From contig JAEDKB010000008.1 in assembly GCA_016296045.1 (NCBI GenBank), positions 1 through 21,043 on the forward strand: 21,043 bases of DNA, read 5' to 3'. This stretch comes from Oscillospiraceae bacterium (GTDB taxonomy: Bacteria > Bacillota > Clostridia > Oscillospirales > Oscillospiraceae). This document shows, one piece after another, positions 6,911 through 14,360 of the stretch. The notes under the pieces were generated by a model. That model had not been told where the DNA came from and made no database searches. It saw only the letters and a list, made by a program, of their open reading frames with translations. The translations under genes were made by a program, and so were the position numbers. Numbering within the stretch: position 1 is the first letter of the stretch; every line of letters starts with the position of its first letter.

Positions 6911-8092
6911 ATGAAAGCCTTATTCCGCGTCTTATTTCTCACCGTCTGCGTGCTGTCACTGTGTCTGTCAGTCTTTGCCGCAGACAGCGAAATGCTTTTG
7001 AAAGACGAGTACTGCTATAGTGAAGATGATTTTTCCAATCCGGACGATCCCGCTCTAAACGGTATTTTTGTGACGGCAACGCCGGAAGATTCCGTTGCAG
7101 TCGTCATGCTCGGAGACCGCATCATCCGCCCCGGTGATATTCTGCCGAAAAATGTTCTGGATGATCTGCGTCTGCTGCCCTGCTGCACGGAAAACTGCAC
7201 CGCCGTGCTGGCTTATCAGCCGGTTTTTGGGACGGCACTGGGCGAACCGGCAGAGCTTACTGTCCGAATTCAATCAGGCAAAAACGAAACACCCAAGGCA
7301 ATCGATCAGGAATTTGAAACCTATAAGAACATCGCCAACGACGGTACGCTCTCCGGTTCCGATCCGGAAAATGCGGCTCTCACCTATCAGCTTGTGGAAA
7401 AGCCGAAGCGCGGAACCGTAAAATTGGAAAAGGACGGCACCTATCTTTATACCCCGGATAAAAACAAGGTTGGAGAAGACAGTTTTACCTTCACCGTAAC
7501 GGATGAGGCAGGCAACGTCTCCAGCCCTGCCACCGTCAAAATCCGAATTCTGAAGCCAACCGAGGCAATGACCTTTTCAGACATGAACGGCAGCCGCGAC
7601 TGCTATGAGGCGATGTGGCTTTGTCAGCAGGGTCTGTCCGGCGGCAGGAACATTGCGGGCAATCTATGCTTCTGTCCAAACGAGAATGTTTCACGGGCTG
7701 AATTTTTGGTTATGGCAATGGAGCTGAAAGACATTCCCGTGGATGCAAAGCTCACGATCTCCGGCTTTTCCGATGCCTCTTGCGTGCCTGCATGGATGCA
7801 GCCGTATCTTGCCGGCGCAATGCAGCGCGGTCTGATCTCCGGCGAAGTGCGCGAAGAAGGCTTGATGTTCCGCCCGAACGATCCCATTACGGGGCAGGAG
7901 GCTGCTGTTCTGCTTCAGAATCTGCTGCGCTTGCCCGTATCCGCCGCGGCGGTGAAAACAACCGATTCTTCCTGGGCAGCGGATTCTGTCCAAGCCCTGA
8001 ATGAAGCCGGAATTTATTTTGACAGCCCTGAAAATGCGCTGACCAGAGTACAGGCCGCAAGGCTTCTTTGGCAGGTCAGCCGATTGAAATAA
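6911..8092 (+). CDS. Secreted protein with Ig-like domain and SLH repeats
   Basis: Protein of 393 residues with a clear signal peptide (MKALFRVLFLTVCVLSLCLS, cleaved after about FAA, residue 24). An N-terminal region of unknown fold (about 25-125, containing a Cys cluster LPCCTENC) is followed by a bacterial Ig/cadherin-like domain (about 130-215; DGTYLYTPDKNKVGEDSFTF is typical). Then come three S-layer homology repeats: about 220-277 (TFSDMNGSRDCYEAMWLC...FCPNENVSRAEF), 281-340 (SGFSDASCVPAWMQPYLAGA...FRPNDPITGQEA) and a degenerate third to the C-terminus. SLH repeats usually bind pyruvylated secondary cell wall polymer, so this is a surface protein. The start has AGGAGGG upstream. No clear promoter was found in 6852-6910. 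It converges with the lgt operon across a shared terminator. Confidence 0.88.
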   Translation: MKALFRVLFLTVCVLSLCLSVFAADSEMLLKDEYCYSEDDFSNPDDPALNGIFVTATPEDSVAVVMLGDRIIRPGDILPKNVLDDLRLLPCCTENCTAVLAYQPVFGTALGEPAELTVRIQSGKNETPKAIDQEFETYKNIANDGTLSGSDPENAALTYQLVEKPKRGTVKLEKDGTYLYTPDKNKVGEDSFTFTVTDEAGNVSSPATVKIRILKPTEAMTFSDMNGSRDCYEAMWLCQQGLSGGRNIAGNLCFCPNENVSRAEFLVMAMELKDIPVDAKLTISGFSDASCVPAWMQPYLAGAMQRGLISGEVREEGLMFRPNDPITGQEAAVLLQNLLRLPVSAAAVKTTDSSWAADSVQALNEAGIYFDSPENALTRVQAARLLWQVSRLK

Positions 8093-8099
8093 GCATGAT

Positions 8100-8147
8100 A
8101 AAACGGTCTGCTGCGGATTTCACTTCCGCAGCAGACCGTTTTCCGTT
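8100..8147. terminator. Bidirectional terminator
   Basis: A perfect 18-bp stem (8100-8117 with 8125-8142) begins AAAACGG and ends CCGTTTT, with a 7-base loop. It is followed by CCGTTTTC on the plus strand, with A/T pairs at the base serving the minus strand. It lies between convergent genes ending at 8092 and 8153. Confidence 0.9.
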
Positions 8148-8152
8148 TTCAA

Positions 8153-8539
8153 TTATTCGGCATTTTCTTCCGAAGCCTCTTCCGGAAGCGCTTCGGGAAG
8201 CTCTTTGATAAATTCTTCCTCTGTCGGCTCCTCATCAACGACCTCGCCGTTATACTCTGCCTTTGCCGCAGCAAGCTCTTCTTTCATATCATTGATGCGG
8301 CTGAAGGATGCGGTAATGGCATCGCACAGGGGCTTGTATTCCGCTTCGTCCGGCTCTTCATCGGTCACATAGTCCTTATAGTAGACCTTGCCGAGCTTGG
8401 CATAGGCGCGGCGGATCTTGTCCTGCTCGCTGACAATTGCAAGGCGCTTTTTTGAAACAAATGCAACATACTTCGCTACCTTTGCCGCACTCACAGCGGC
8501 CTCGCTTGCTTTTTCTTTGAAATGATCCATATTCGCCAT
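8153..8539 (-). CDS. Small coiled-coil protein with acidic tail
   Basis: Protein of 128 residues, not assigned to a named family. It starts MANMDHFKEKASEAAVSAAKVA, an Ala/Lys-rich amphipathic helix, then KKRLAIVSEQDKIRRAYAKL, GKVYYKDYV and a second helix (INDMKEELAAAKAEY), ending in a Glu-rich tail (EEPTEEEFIKELPEALPEE). The layout of two helices around an I-KLYY-like centre resembles small uncharacterised Clostridia proteins. The ATG at 8539 has AGGAGG at ideal spacing; the longer frame from 8617 overlaps lgt without a binding site. It lies 19 bases after lgt, so it is probably the last gene of the ymfF-ymfH-lgt operon. It appears cytoplasmic, with no signal sequence. Confidence 0.7.
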   Translation of the reverse strand: MANMDHFKEKASEAAVSAAKVAKYVAFVSKKRLAIVSEQDKIRRAYAKLGKVYYKDYVTDEEPDEAEYKPLCDAITASFSRINDMKEELAAAKAEYNGEVVDEEPTEEEFIKELPEALPEEASEENAE

Positions 8540-8558
8540 AGCTATTCCTCCTGATTCG

Positions 8559-9455
8559 TTATGATAGTGTGTCTTCAGATGATTTATCCGCGGCTGCTTC
8601 CTGTGCTGCGGCCGCATGGTTTACCAACATTTTTTTCGGATCAGGACGTCTGATCCACAGAACATAAGCCAAAATACCGACAGCCGCCAGGCAGGAAACC
8701 GCCGCCAGCACCTGACTGACGCGGAACGGACCCCAGTATAGGCTGTCCGTTCTCAGTCCCTCAATCCACGCTCTGCCGAGGCCGTACCATGCAACATAGT
8801 ACAAGAAAACCTGACCGTCAAATTTCCGTTTTTTGGAGAGGAAGTGGATCAGCAGCAGACCGATCAGATTCCACACGGATTCATACAAAAACGTCGGATG
8901 CACATAAATCTGTCTTCCGCCCTCGATCAGCCCCATGCGAAGAAAGCTGTCGGTTTCGCCGCCATGCGCCTCGCGGTTAAAGAAGTTCCCCCAGCGTCCG
9001 ACCGCCTGACCGATCAGCAGGCCAAGTCCGGCCACATCAAAAGAAGGGAGCAGCTTTTTGCGGCGGTTTTTCCCCAAGAGGCAGAAAACAATGATGCCCA
9101 GCACCGCGCCGATCACGCCGCCGTAAATGGCCAATCCGCCCTCGCGGATATCCAGGAATTTATACCACGGAATATCGGGGCCGAAAAAGCGATCCCATTC
9201 AAAAACCACATAGTAAAGACGTGCGCCGATGATGGCACAGGGCAGACCGACAATGACAACATTCAAAATATCATCGCTTGTCAGGCCGAATTCCTTGCTG
9301 CGGCGGGAACAGTAGATGACTGCAAGCAGCATGCCAAGCGCGATAATCACGCCATACCATCTGATTTCAAAGCCAAAAACAGAGAAGCCGCTGCTCGGAT
9401 TGATCTCAATTCCGAGACCGGGAAATGTGATGGGAGAAGTATCCGGAAATATCAT
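8559..9455 (-). CDS. lgt: Prolipoprotein diacylglyceryl transferase
   Basis: Membrane enzyme of 298 residues that transfers diacylglycerol from phosphatidylglycerol to the lipobox cysteine of prolipoproteins. Signature blocks: EIRWYGVIIALGML (30-43), EGGLAIYGGVIGAVLG (105-120) and IGQAVGRWGNFFNREAHG (148-165), with the conserved Arg, Asn and Glu, and HPTFLYESVWN (186-196). The ATG at 9455 has AGGAGG 7 bases upstream and overlaps the stop of the preceding peptidase gene by one base (TGATG). The frame open to 9524 would be an extension into the peptidase gene. A substrate candidate, the lipoprotein at 19315, is in the same window. Confidence 0.97.
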   Translation of the reverse strand: MIFPDTSPITFPGLGIEINPSSGFSVFGFEIRWYGVIIALGMLLAVIYCSRRSKEFGLTSDDILNVVIVGLPCAIIGARLYYVVFEWDRFFGPDIPWYKFLDIREGGLAIYGGVIGAVLGIIVFCLLGKNRRKKLLPSFDVAGLGLLIGQAVGRWGNFFNREAHGGETDSFLRMGLIEGGRQIYVHPTFLYESVWNLIGLLLIHFLSKKRKFDGQVFLYYVAWYGLGRAWIEGLRTDSLYWGPFRVSQVLAAVSCLAAVGILAYVLWIRRPDPKKMLVNHAAAAQEAAADKSSEDTLS

Positions 9456-10738
9456 CAAAAGACCTCCTGTTCTTTCGGAAGGATCATCGAAATCGCAGAG
9501 CGTTCCGGTCGGATGACTCTGCACAAAAACTCCTGTACCGCTTCCTTCGTAACGGATGCAAAAACCTCCGGAAAGCGGAAATAGTCCGTACCGTCAAAGA
9601 AGTAGGCACAATTACGATAACAGATACTTTCAAAACTGTCAAGGTCTCTGGTTCGTCTCCCGAGAGAGGATTTTTTCAACCGTTCAAACAGCTCCGTATC
9701 AAAGCCCTCTGCACGAATGCGATCCGCTTCCGCAAGCATGGCGCTGAGCACCGCATCCGGATCCTTACTGTCGCCTCCGGCGGTAATCATGCACGCCTCC
9801 TTAACGCTCTCATATCCGGCGGAGAAGCCGGCATCGATCAATCCGTCCTCGTACAAACGCTGATACAGCGGCGAGGACTCCCCGATCAGAATTTCCGCTG
9901 CCAGATCACCGATGATCTCCTGAAGCATCGTTTCCCGACCGCTTGCAGGCGCTTCACATTTAAAGCCGACGGAAAAACTCGGCATGGAAACCTCCATACG
10001 GCGCTGTGTGCGTTTCTTTACCGGCAGCATGCTTTCCGTCTTACCGTAATGGCGCTCGGGAATCTGCGCCTTTGTGCTTCCCGTGAGCTCCCGCGCCGCC
10101 GCAATCACCTGCTGCGCATCGACGTCACCTGCCACGCACAAAATCATATTGGAGGGCTGATAAAAGGCATTATAGCAATCGTAGAGCGTTTGCGCGGTGA
10201 TTTCTCCGATGCTTTCCACCGTGCCGGAAATCGGCACACGGACAGGGTGCTCGGCATACAGAGCGGCAAACAGATCCTCATAAACACGGGAATCTGCACT
10301 GTCCTCATACATTTTGATCTCCTGCGCAATGATCCCGCGCTCTTTCTCCACGCTTTCGGGCGTAAAGTGCGGCGTCATCACCATGGTCAGCAGCGTCCGC
10401 AGATTTTCGTCAAAATTCTCCGTACAGGAGAAATAATACGCCGTCATTGCATAGCTCGTAAACGCATTCGGACTTCCGCCCTGCGCGGCAAACAGATTCA
10501 TTGCGTTCGCATCCGGCAAATCGAACATCTTGTGCTCCAGATAATGTGCAATGCCGTCGGGCACGCGGTGTCTCTTTTGCTCAACGGTAAAAGATGTGTC
10601 AATCGAGCCGAAGTCGATGGCAATAAAGGCATATTTTCTTGCAAAATCCTTTTTCGGTACAACACGAACCAGAAGTCCGTTATCGAGCCGTTCCTCATAG
10701 CAGCGCTCACCGATGGAGGAATAATCATAACACTTCAT
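9455..10738 (-). CDS. ymfH: M16 family zinc peptidase, YmfH-like (catalytic subunit)
   Basis: Protein of 427 residues of the insulinase-like M16 family. The inverted zinc motif HYLEH at residues 65-69 is intact (H65, E68, H69), with the third ligand Glu140 in GIIAQEIKMYEDSADS. Typical M16 blocks follow, including YQPSNMILCVAGDVD and LFERLKKSSLGRR. It overlaps its paralogue upstream by four bases (ATGA). Together the two match the YmfF/YmfH arrangement of Bacillus, in which one subunit carries zinc and the other the substrate-holding region, forming a closed clamp. The substrate is unknown. It appears cytoplasmic, with no signal peptide. Confidence 0.92.
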   Translation of the reverse strand: MKCYDYSSIGERCYEERLDNGLLVRVVPKKDFARKYAFIAIDFGSIDTSFTVEQKRHRVPDGIAHYLEHKMFDLPDANAMNLFAAQGGSPNAFTSYAMTAYYFSCTENFDENLRTLLTMVMTPHFTPESVEKERGIIAQEIKMYEDSADSRVYEDLFAALYAEHPVRVPISGTVESIGEITAQTLYDCYNAFYQPSNMILCVAGDVDAQQVIAAARELTGSTKAQIPERHYGKTESMLPVKKRTQRRMEVSMPSFSVGFKCEAPASGRETMLQEIIGDLAAEILIGESSPLYQRLYEDGLIDAGFSAGYESVKEACMITAGGDSKDPDAVLSAMLAEADRIRAEGFDTELFERLKKSSLGRRTRDLDSFESICYRNCAYFFDGTDYFRFPEVFASVTKEAVQEFLCRVIRPERSAISMILPKEQEVF

Positions 10739-12000
10739 GCGGTTTCCCCCTTCAAAAAATAAATCGTATCTACGGTCAGCTTCTGCGCCGCTAAAGTCAG
10801 ATCCTCCGCCGTCAAAGCGGAAACCTTTATCGTCAGCTCCTCAAAATCGTCCATTCGGGCGATCGTTGTGCCCATATAGAATTCATCAAGCTGCGCGGGA
10901 GAATCCTGTGCAGCACGCAAAGCGGACAAAACCGCCTGTCTGGCAGCTTCCAGTTCCTCCGAGGTGATTTTCCCGCATTTGCAATCGTCCAGTTCCTTAA
11001 AAATCGCTGCTTTTGCGGTTTCATAATTCTTGAAATCAACACCGGCGGAAACAAGCATAACTCCCTTGTATTTTTCCAGGCTGGAGCTTGCATAATAGCA
11101 CAGTGACAATTTTTCACGAACATTTACAAACAGCTTGCTCGTCACTCCCGCTCCGTAGACCGCGTTGAGCAGCAGCAGCGCGGGATAGTCCGCATCCTCC
11201 ACCGTAATACCCGTACGGAGGCCGATGACCAGCTTGCCCTGCGTCACATCCATACGCTCCGACAGCTCCCGCGTTTTTTCCGCTGTACGAACCACCTGCG
11301 TTCCGACCGGAGTGCAGGTTTCGGGCTGTTTCCCCGCAAAAAGCCTTCTGAATGCTTCCGCTACCGTCTCAGGTGATTTCTGACCGGCATAAAACAGTTC
11401 GATACGGGAGGTTTTCAGCACCTTCTGATAATGTGCCCAGAGCGTCTGCGGCGTAATCACGCGAACCTCCTCCGCTCTGCCCAGTCTCGGCACACCGTAG
11501 CTTTCATTTTCGCACATGACGCGAAGCATCTTCGCCATGGCATAGGTGCGCTTATCGTTCATTTCCGCTTCAATCGCATTGATGAGGTTTTGCTTTTCGC
11601 CCTCAACATTCTGCGCGCAGAACACGCCGTTTTCCGTCAGCGGACGGAACAGGATTTCCTCCGTCAGATCCACGATGGGAGCAAAAACGCTCTCTCCCTC
11701 CGGCAAAAATGCGTCCTCAATAAAATCAGCGTAAAAACCCACCAGCTTGATCTCGCCCTTGCGGCGGATCAGCGTACCGAGGCTTGCGCCGTAGAGCGCA
11801 TCCAACTGCATGGAAATGCTGCGGATGTCCGGATAATGCTCCGTCGCACGAAGCAGAACACTCGGAAGCAGTGCATCAAGCGCAGCATCGGCTGCCGTGT
11901 GCGGACGAAGAAAGTTCAGGCTGAAGCAGGCAGTTTTAAATTTTTCGGTCTGCATCGCACGCAGAGTGATTCCGGGTGCAACCGCGATTGTTTTTATCAT
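10735..12000 (-). CDS. ymfF: M16 family inactive partner, YmfF-like
   Basis: Protein of 421 residues that aligns in layout with M16 peptidases but lacks the HxxEH zinc motif. The corresponding N-terminal region reads DALLPSVLLRATEHYPDIRS, followed by LDALYGASLGTLIRRKGE, as in the non-catalytic YmfF type. The C-terminal half has LFVNVREKLSLCYYASSSLE, the R-Y region that in M16B heterodimers binds substrate. The ATG at 12000 is preferred because AAAGGA sits about 9 bases upstream; the ATG at 12009 directly abuts that site. It is the first gene of the operon ymfF-ymfH-lgt-8153. Confidence 0.88.
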   Translation of the reverse strand: MIKTIAVAPGITLRAMQTEKFKTACFSLNFLRPHTAADAALDALLPSVLLRATEHYPDIRSISMQLDALYGASLGTLIRRKGEIKLVGFYADFIEDAFLPEGESVFAPIVDLTEEILFRPLTENGVFCAQNVEGEKQNLINAIEAEMNDKRTYAMAKMLRVMCENESYGVPRLGRAEEVRVITPQTLWAHYQKVLKTSRIELFYAGQKSPETVAEAFRRLFAGKQPETCTPVGTQVVRTAEKTRELSERMDVTQGKLVIGLRTGITVEDADYPALLLLNAVYGAGVTSKLFVNVREKLSLCYYASSSLEKYKGVMLVSAGVDFKNYETAKAAIFKELDDCKCGKITSEELEAARQAVLSALRAAQDSPAQLDEFYMGTTIARMDDFEELTIKVSALTAEDLTLAAQKLTVDTIYFLKGETA

Positions 12001-12024
12001 CTGACTCATCCTTTCATTTCATCC

Positions 12025-12053
12025 ATTATACACTAATTTTTAAAAAATATAAA
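12025..12053 (-). promoter_or_regulatory. Promoter of the ymfF-ymfH-lgt operon
   Basis: On the minus strand, TTTATA (complement of 12048-12053), 17 bases, then a perfect TATAAT (complement of 12025-12030), 25 bases before the start codon at 12000. Confidence 0.75.
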
Positions 12054-12072
12054 GAGGGAAAGAAATTTTGGC

Positions 12073-12101
12073 TTGTTATTCTGTGGGGAATCTTGTAGAA
12101 T
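12073..12101 (+). promoter_or_regulatory. Promoter of prmA
   Basis: TTGTTA (12073-12078), a 17-base spacer and TAGAAT (12096-12101). It is back to back with the ymfF promoter. Confidence 0.7.
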
Positions 12102-12139
12102 AGTAAAAAACAACCGGAATGTTTCCCGGAGGGAATCGC

Positions 12140-13120
12140 ATGGAATGGACGGAATTGACAATCCGCACCGCTTCGGAAGGAATTGAGCTGCTTTGCGCAG
12201 AGCTGACCGAGGCCGGATTTGACAGCTTTATCATCGATGACTATGAGGAATTTCAGGAATTTCTCAAGACTTCAACGGATTATTGGGACTATGTGGACGA
12301 ATCGCTCTCAAAGCGGATGCAAGGGCTTTCTCAGGTGCGCCTGTATCTGCAAGAAGCCACTGCTCCGCAGGAAATTGAGTCGCTTCGGCTTTTGCTGGAG
12401 GAGCTTCCCGCCCGCTATCCCGGATGTAACTTCGGCCCGCTGACGCTGGCTCTGGAGCATGTACCGGAGGAGGACTGGGAAAACTCCTGGAAGAAAAATT
12501 ATCGCCCGCTTCCGATCGGGAAGCGGCTTTTGATCGTTCCGCAGTGGATGACGGTGGATTCTCTAAATCATCGTCTCCCTGTATTTCTGGATCTCGGTCT
12601 GACCTTCGGCACGGGGGAGCACGCCTCTACACGGATGTGTATTTGCGCGCTGGAAGAGCTGGTCAAGGGCGGCGAGCGTGTTGCCGATCTCGGCAGCGGC
12701 AGCGGTATTCTCTCGATCTGTGCGCTTCGTCTCGGCGCGCAAAGCGCCGTCGGCATTGACATTGATCCGGCCGCCGAACACATCGCCCGCGAAAACGCCG
12801 CCCGAAACGGATTCGATGCATCACGTTTTCACGCCTGCACCGGCAATGTGATTACCGATCAAAAGCAAATGGAACAGCTTGCCTCCGGCGGCTACGAGAT
12901 CGTCTGCGCCAATATCGTTGCCGGCGTTTTAGTTCAGCTCATGCCCGTTGTTCCCTATTTTCTGCGGCAGAACGGCGTTTTCCTCTGCTCCGGCATCCTT
13001 GCCGAACGCGAAGAGGAAGTGCGTCAGGCCATTGAAAAAGCCGGCTTGCAGGTGATCGGCAGCCGGCATGAGGACGGCTGGTGCTGCCTGCTTTCCAAAC
13101 AAGCCTCGAAAGGAGTGTGA
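12140..13120 (+). CDS. prmA: Ribosomal protein L11 methyltransferase
   Basis: Protein of 326 residues. PrmA trimethylates several amino groups of ribosomal protein L11 using SAM. It starts MEWTELTIRT, the usual N-terminal L11-binding domain, linked through VPEEDWENSWKKNYRPLPIG to a Rossmann methyltransferase domain. That domain shows LDLGLTFGTGEHASTRMC (150-167), motif I VADLGSGSGILSI (181-193) and the acidic strand-2 end VGIDIDP (204-210), with NIVAGVLVQLMP as post-motif. The ATG at 12140 has GGAGGG upstream; the frame open to 12119 lacks a binding site. In many Firmicutes dnaJ precedes it and rsmE follows; neither is here, and instead a membrane-anchored protein gene follows 3 bases downstream. 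Confidence 0.96.
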   Translation: MEWTELTIRTASEGIELLCAELTEAGFDSFIIDDYEEFQEFLKTSTDYWDYVDESLSKRMQGLSQVRLYLQEATAPQEIESLRLLLEELPARYPGCNFGPLTLALEHVPEEDWENSWKKNYRPLPIGKRLLIVPQWMTVDSLNHRLPVFLDLGLTFGTGEHASTRMCICALEELVKGGERVADLGSGSGILSICALRLGAQSAVGIDIDPAAEHIARENAARNGFDASRFHACTGNVITDQKQMEQLASGGYEIVCANIVAGVLVQLMPVVPYFLRQNGVFLCSGILAEREEEVRQAIEKAGLQVIGSRHEDGWCCLLSKQASKGV

Positions 13121-13123
13121 GCC

Positions 13124-14143
13124 ATGCCACGGCTCTCCTACCGCAATCGTATTATTTTAAAAAAGGTGCTCCGTATCGGATTGATTGTTCTGATCGCCCT
13201 GCTGATCTGTGCAATTCTGCTTCTGATCTATCTGGAACCGTATATGGTCTATGACCGCGAAGGCGCCCATCTGGTCATGGAGGAGGAAGTTCCCGTGCAA
13301 ACGCAGGAGGTGACGGAAACCCGTCCCGTCATTACCGACCCGAAAATCGTCTACGGCAACACGGTGGTCAAGGAAACAAATCTGGTCGATATGGAAAACT
13401 ACTACATTACGACCGATATGCTCCAGGACGCGGAAAAGGTTCTCGATGCAGTTAAGGAGCTGGAAGGTCCCTGCGCCATTATGGTGCAAATGAAAAGCTC
13501 CTACGGCAATTTCTACTATGATACGGAAATCAAGGGCGTTTCCATTGCAGATGTCGATACCAAAACGATCGCCAAGCTGATCAGCTATCTCGACAAAGGC
13601 AATTTCTATCTGATCGCTGAGGTTCCTGCCTTTAACGACACCGCCTATGCCCTGTCGCACAACTCCTGCGGCCTTCCGATGGACGGAGGCATTCTGTGGT
13701 CGGATGAAAACTATCATTATTGGCTCGATCCCTCCGACACCGCCGTCATAAACTATCTGAAGGAGATCGGTCAGGAGCTCTACTCCATGGGCTTTGATGA
13801 AATCGCTTTTTCCGACTTCTGGATTCCCGATGACGAGGATATCAACTACGGCACGGAGATGACTCCGGCGGAGATCCTTGCAGCGTCCGCCAAACAGGTC
13901 ACCGAGGTCTTTACGGAGGCAGGAATGCTGGTCTCCTTCGTCTCCTCCGACCTTAGCTTCCCGATTTCGGAATGTAACGGACGTTTTTATGTTCCGGAGC
14001 TGAGCGGTGCAGAAGTTGAGCCGTATGTGCAGAATTTCAGCTCCGCCAAAAATCTGAAAGAAATCGTTTTTCTCTCTGCCTCTAAGGACAGCCGCTTTGA
14101 AAACAAGGCGGTCATGCGTCCTCTGCTGGCAGAAAGTGAGTAA
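13124..14143 (+). CDS. Membrane-anchored putative glycoside hydrolase (DUF4015-like)
   Basis: Protein of 339 residues with a basic N-terminus and one transmembrane helix (about residues 13-38: LKKVLRIGLIVLIALLI and following), so the bulk lies outside the membrane. A charged linker (about 40-80) leads to a domain resembling the putative glycoside hydrolase family PF13200. Supporting signs: LVDMENYYIT, GPCAIMVQMKSSYGNFYYDT, HYWLDPSDTAVINYL, then GFDEIAFSDFWIP, which parallels the GFDEI-FDYIRFP segment of that family, and a late strand VSFVSSDLSF. The usual Asp-Tyr of the family is replaced by SDFW here. It starts 3 bases after prmA with GGAGTG as binding site, so the two are co-transcribed, although a functional link is not evident. 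Confidence 0.6.
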   Translation: MPRLSYRNRIILKKVLRIGLIVLIALLICAILLLIYLEPYMVYDREGAHLVMEEEVPVQTQEVTETRPVITDPKIVYGNTVVKETNLVDMENYYITTDMLQDAEKVLDAVKELEGPCAIMVQMKSSYGNFYYDTEIKGVSIADVDTKTIAKLISYLDKGNFYLIAEVPAFNDTAYALSHNSCGLPMDGGILWSDENYHYWLDPSDTAVINYLKEIGQELYSMGFDEIAFSDFWIPDDEDINYGTEMTPAEILAASAKQVTEVFTEAGMLVSFVSSDLSFPISECNGRFYVPELSGAEVEPYVQNFSSAKNLKEIVFLSASKDSRFENKAVMRPLLAESE

Positions 14144-14150
14144 AAATTTG

Positions 14151-14179
14151 CGGGTCTGCAAGTGCAGGCCCGTTTTTTT
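14151..14179 (+). terminator. Terminator of prmA operon
   Basis: CGGGTCTG (14151-14158) pairs with CAGGCCCG (14165-14172) around a CAAGTG loop, followed by seven T residues. Confidence 0.9.
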
Positions 14180-14190
14180 ATAAAAAAGGT

Positions 14191-14219
14191 TTGCAAAACA
14201 GACTTTTTTCCGCTATACT
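14191..14219 (+). promoter_or_regulatory. Promoter of the exporter gene
   Basis: TTGCAA (14191-14196), a 17-base spacer and TATACT (14214-14219). The start site near 14226 leaves a leader of about 135 bases before the TTG start codon. Confidence 0.75.
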
Positions 14220-14225
14220 AATTTC

Positions 14226-14360
14226 TGCCGAAATCAGCCGCAACGCGGCTGATTCTGTGCGGCGTTCCTTTGAAGCTTCATAGAAGCGGATTTTTACCGT
14301 TTTTATGCCATTCGAAACGGATGCCAACCATGCTATTTTGTCCAAAAAGGGGTATTTTAT
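14226..14360 (+). promoter_or_regulatory. Hairpin-bearing leader of the exporter gene
   Basis: The leader opens with a perfect 10-bp stem AATCAGCCGC (14232-14241) / GCGGCTGATT (14245-14254) closed by an AAC loop. A GAAGCTTC palindrome and a short CGG-TTTTTA-CCG-TTTTT segment (near 14287-14305) follow. I compared it by eye with the consensus shapes I know for Mn, NiCo and other metal riboswitches and recognise none. It could be a structured regulatory leader or simply untranslated spacer. Confidence 0.4.

Noticed and set aside
8844..9584. 246-codon plus-strand open frame opposite lgt
   Set aside because: lgt is certain on the other strand. The frame has no binding site and no family features.
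13157..14161. 334-codon open frame on the minus strand opposite the DUF4015-like gene
   Set aside because: It has no ribosome binding site and no recognisable domain. It mirrors a plus-strand gene with a clear start, membrane anchor and terminator, so it is a codon-bias shadow.
14226..14360. Known metal riboswitch (Mn or NiCo type)
   Set aside because: The conserved sequence elements I remember for these classes are not visible; only a simple hairpin is supported.
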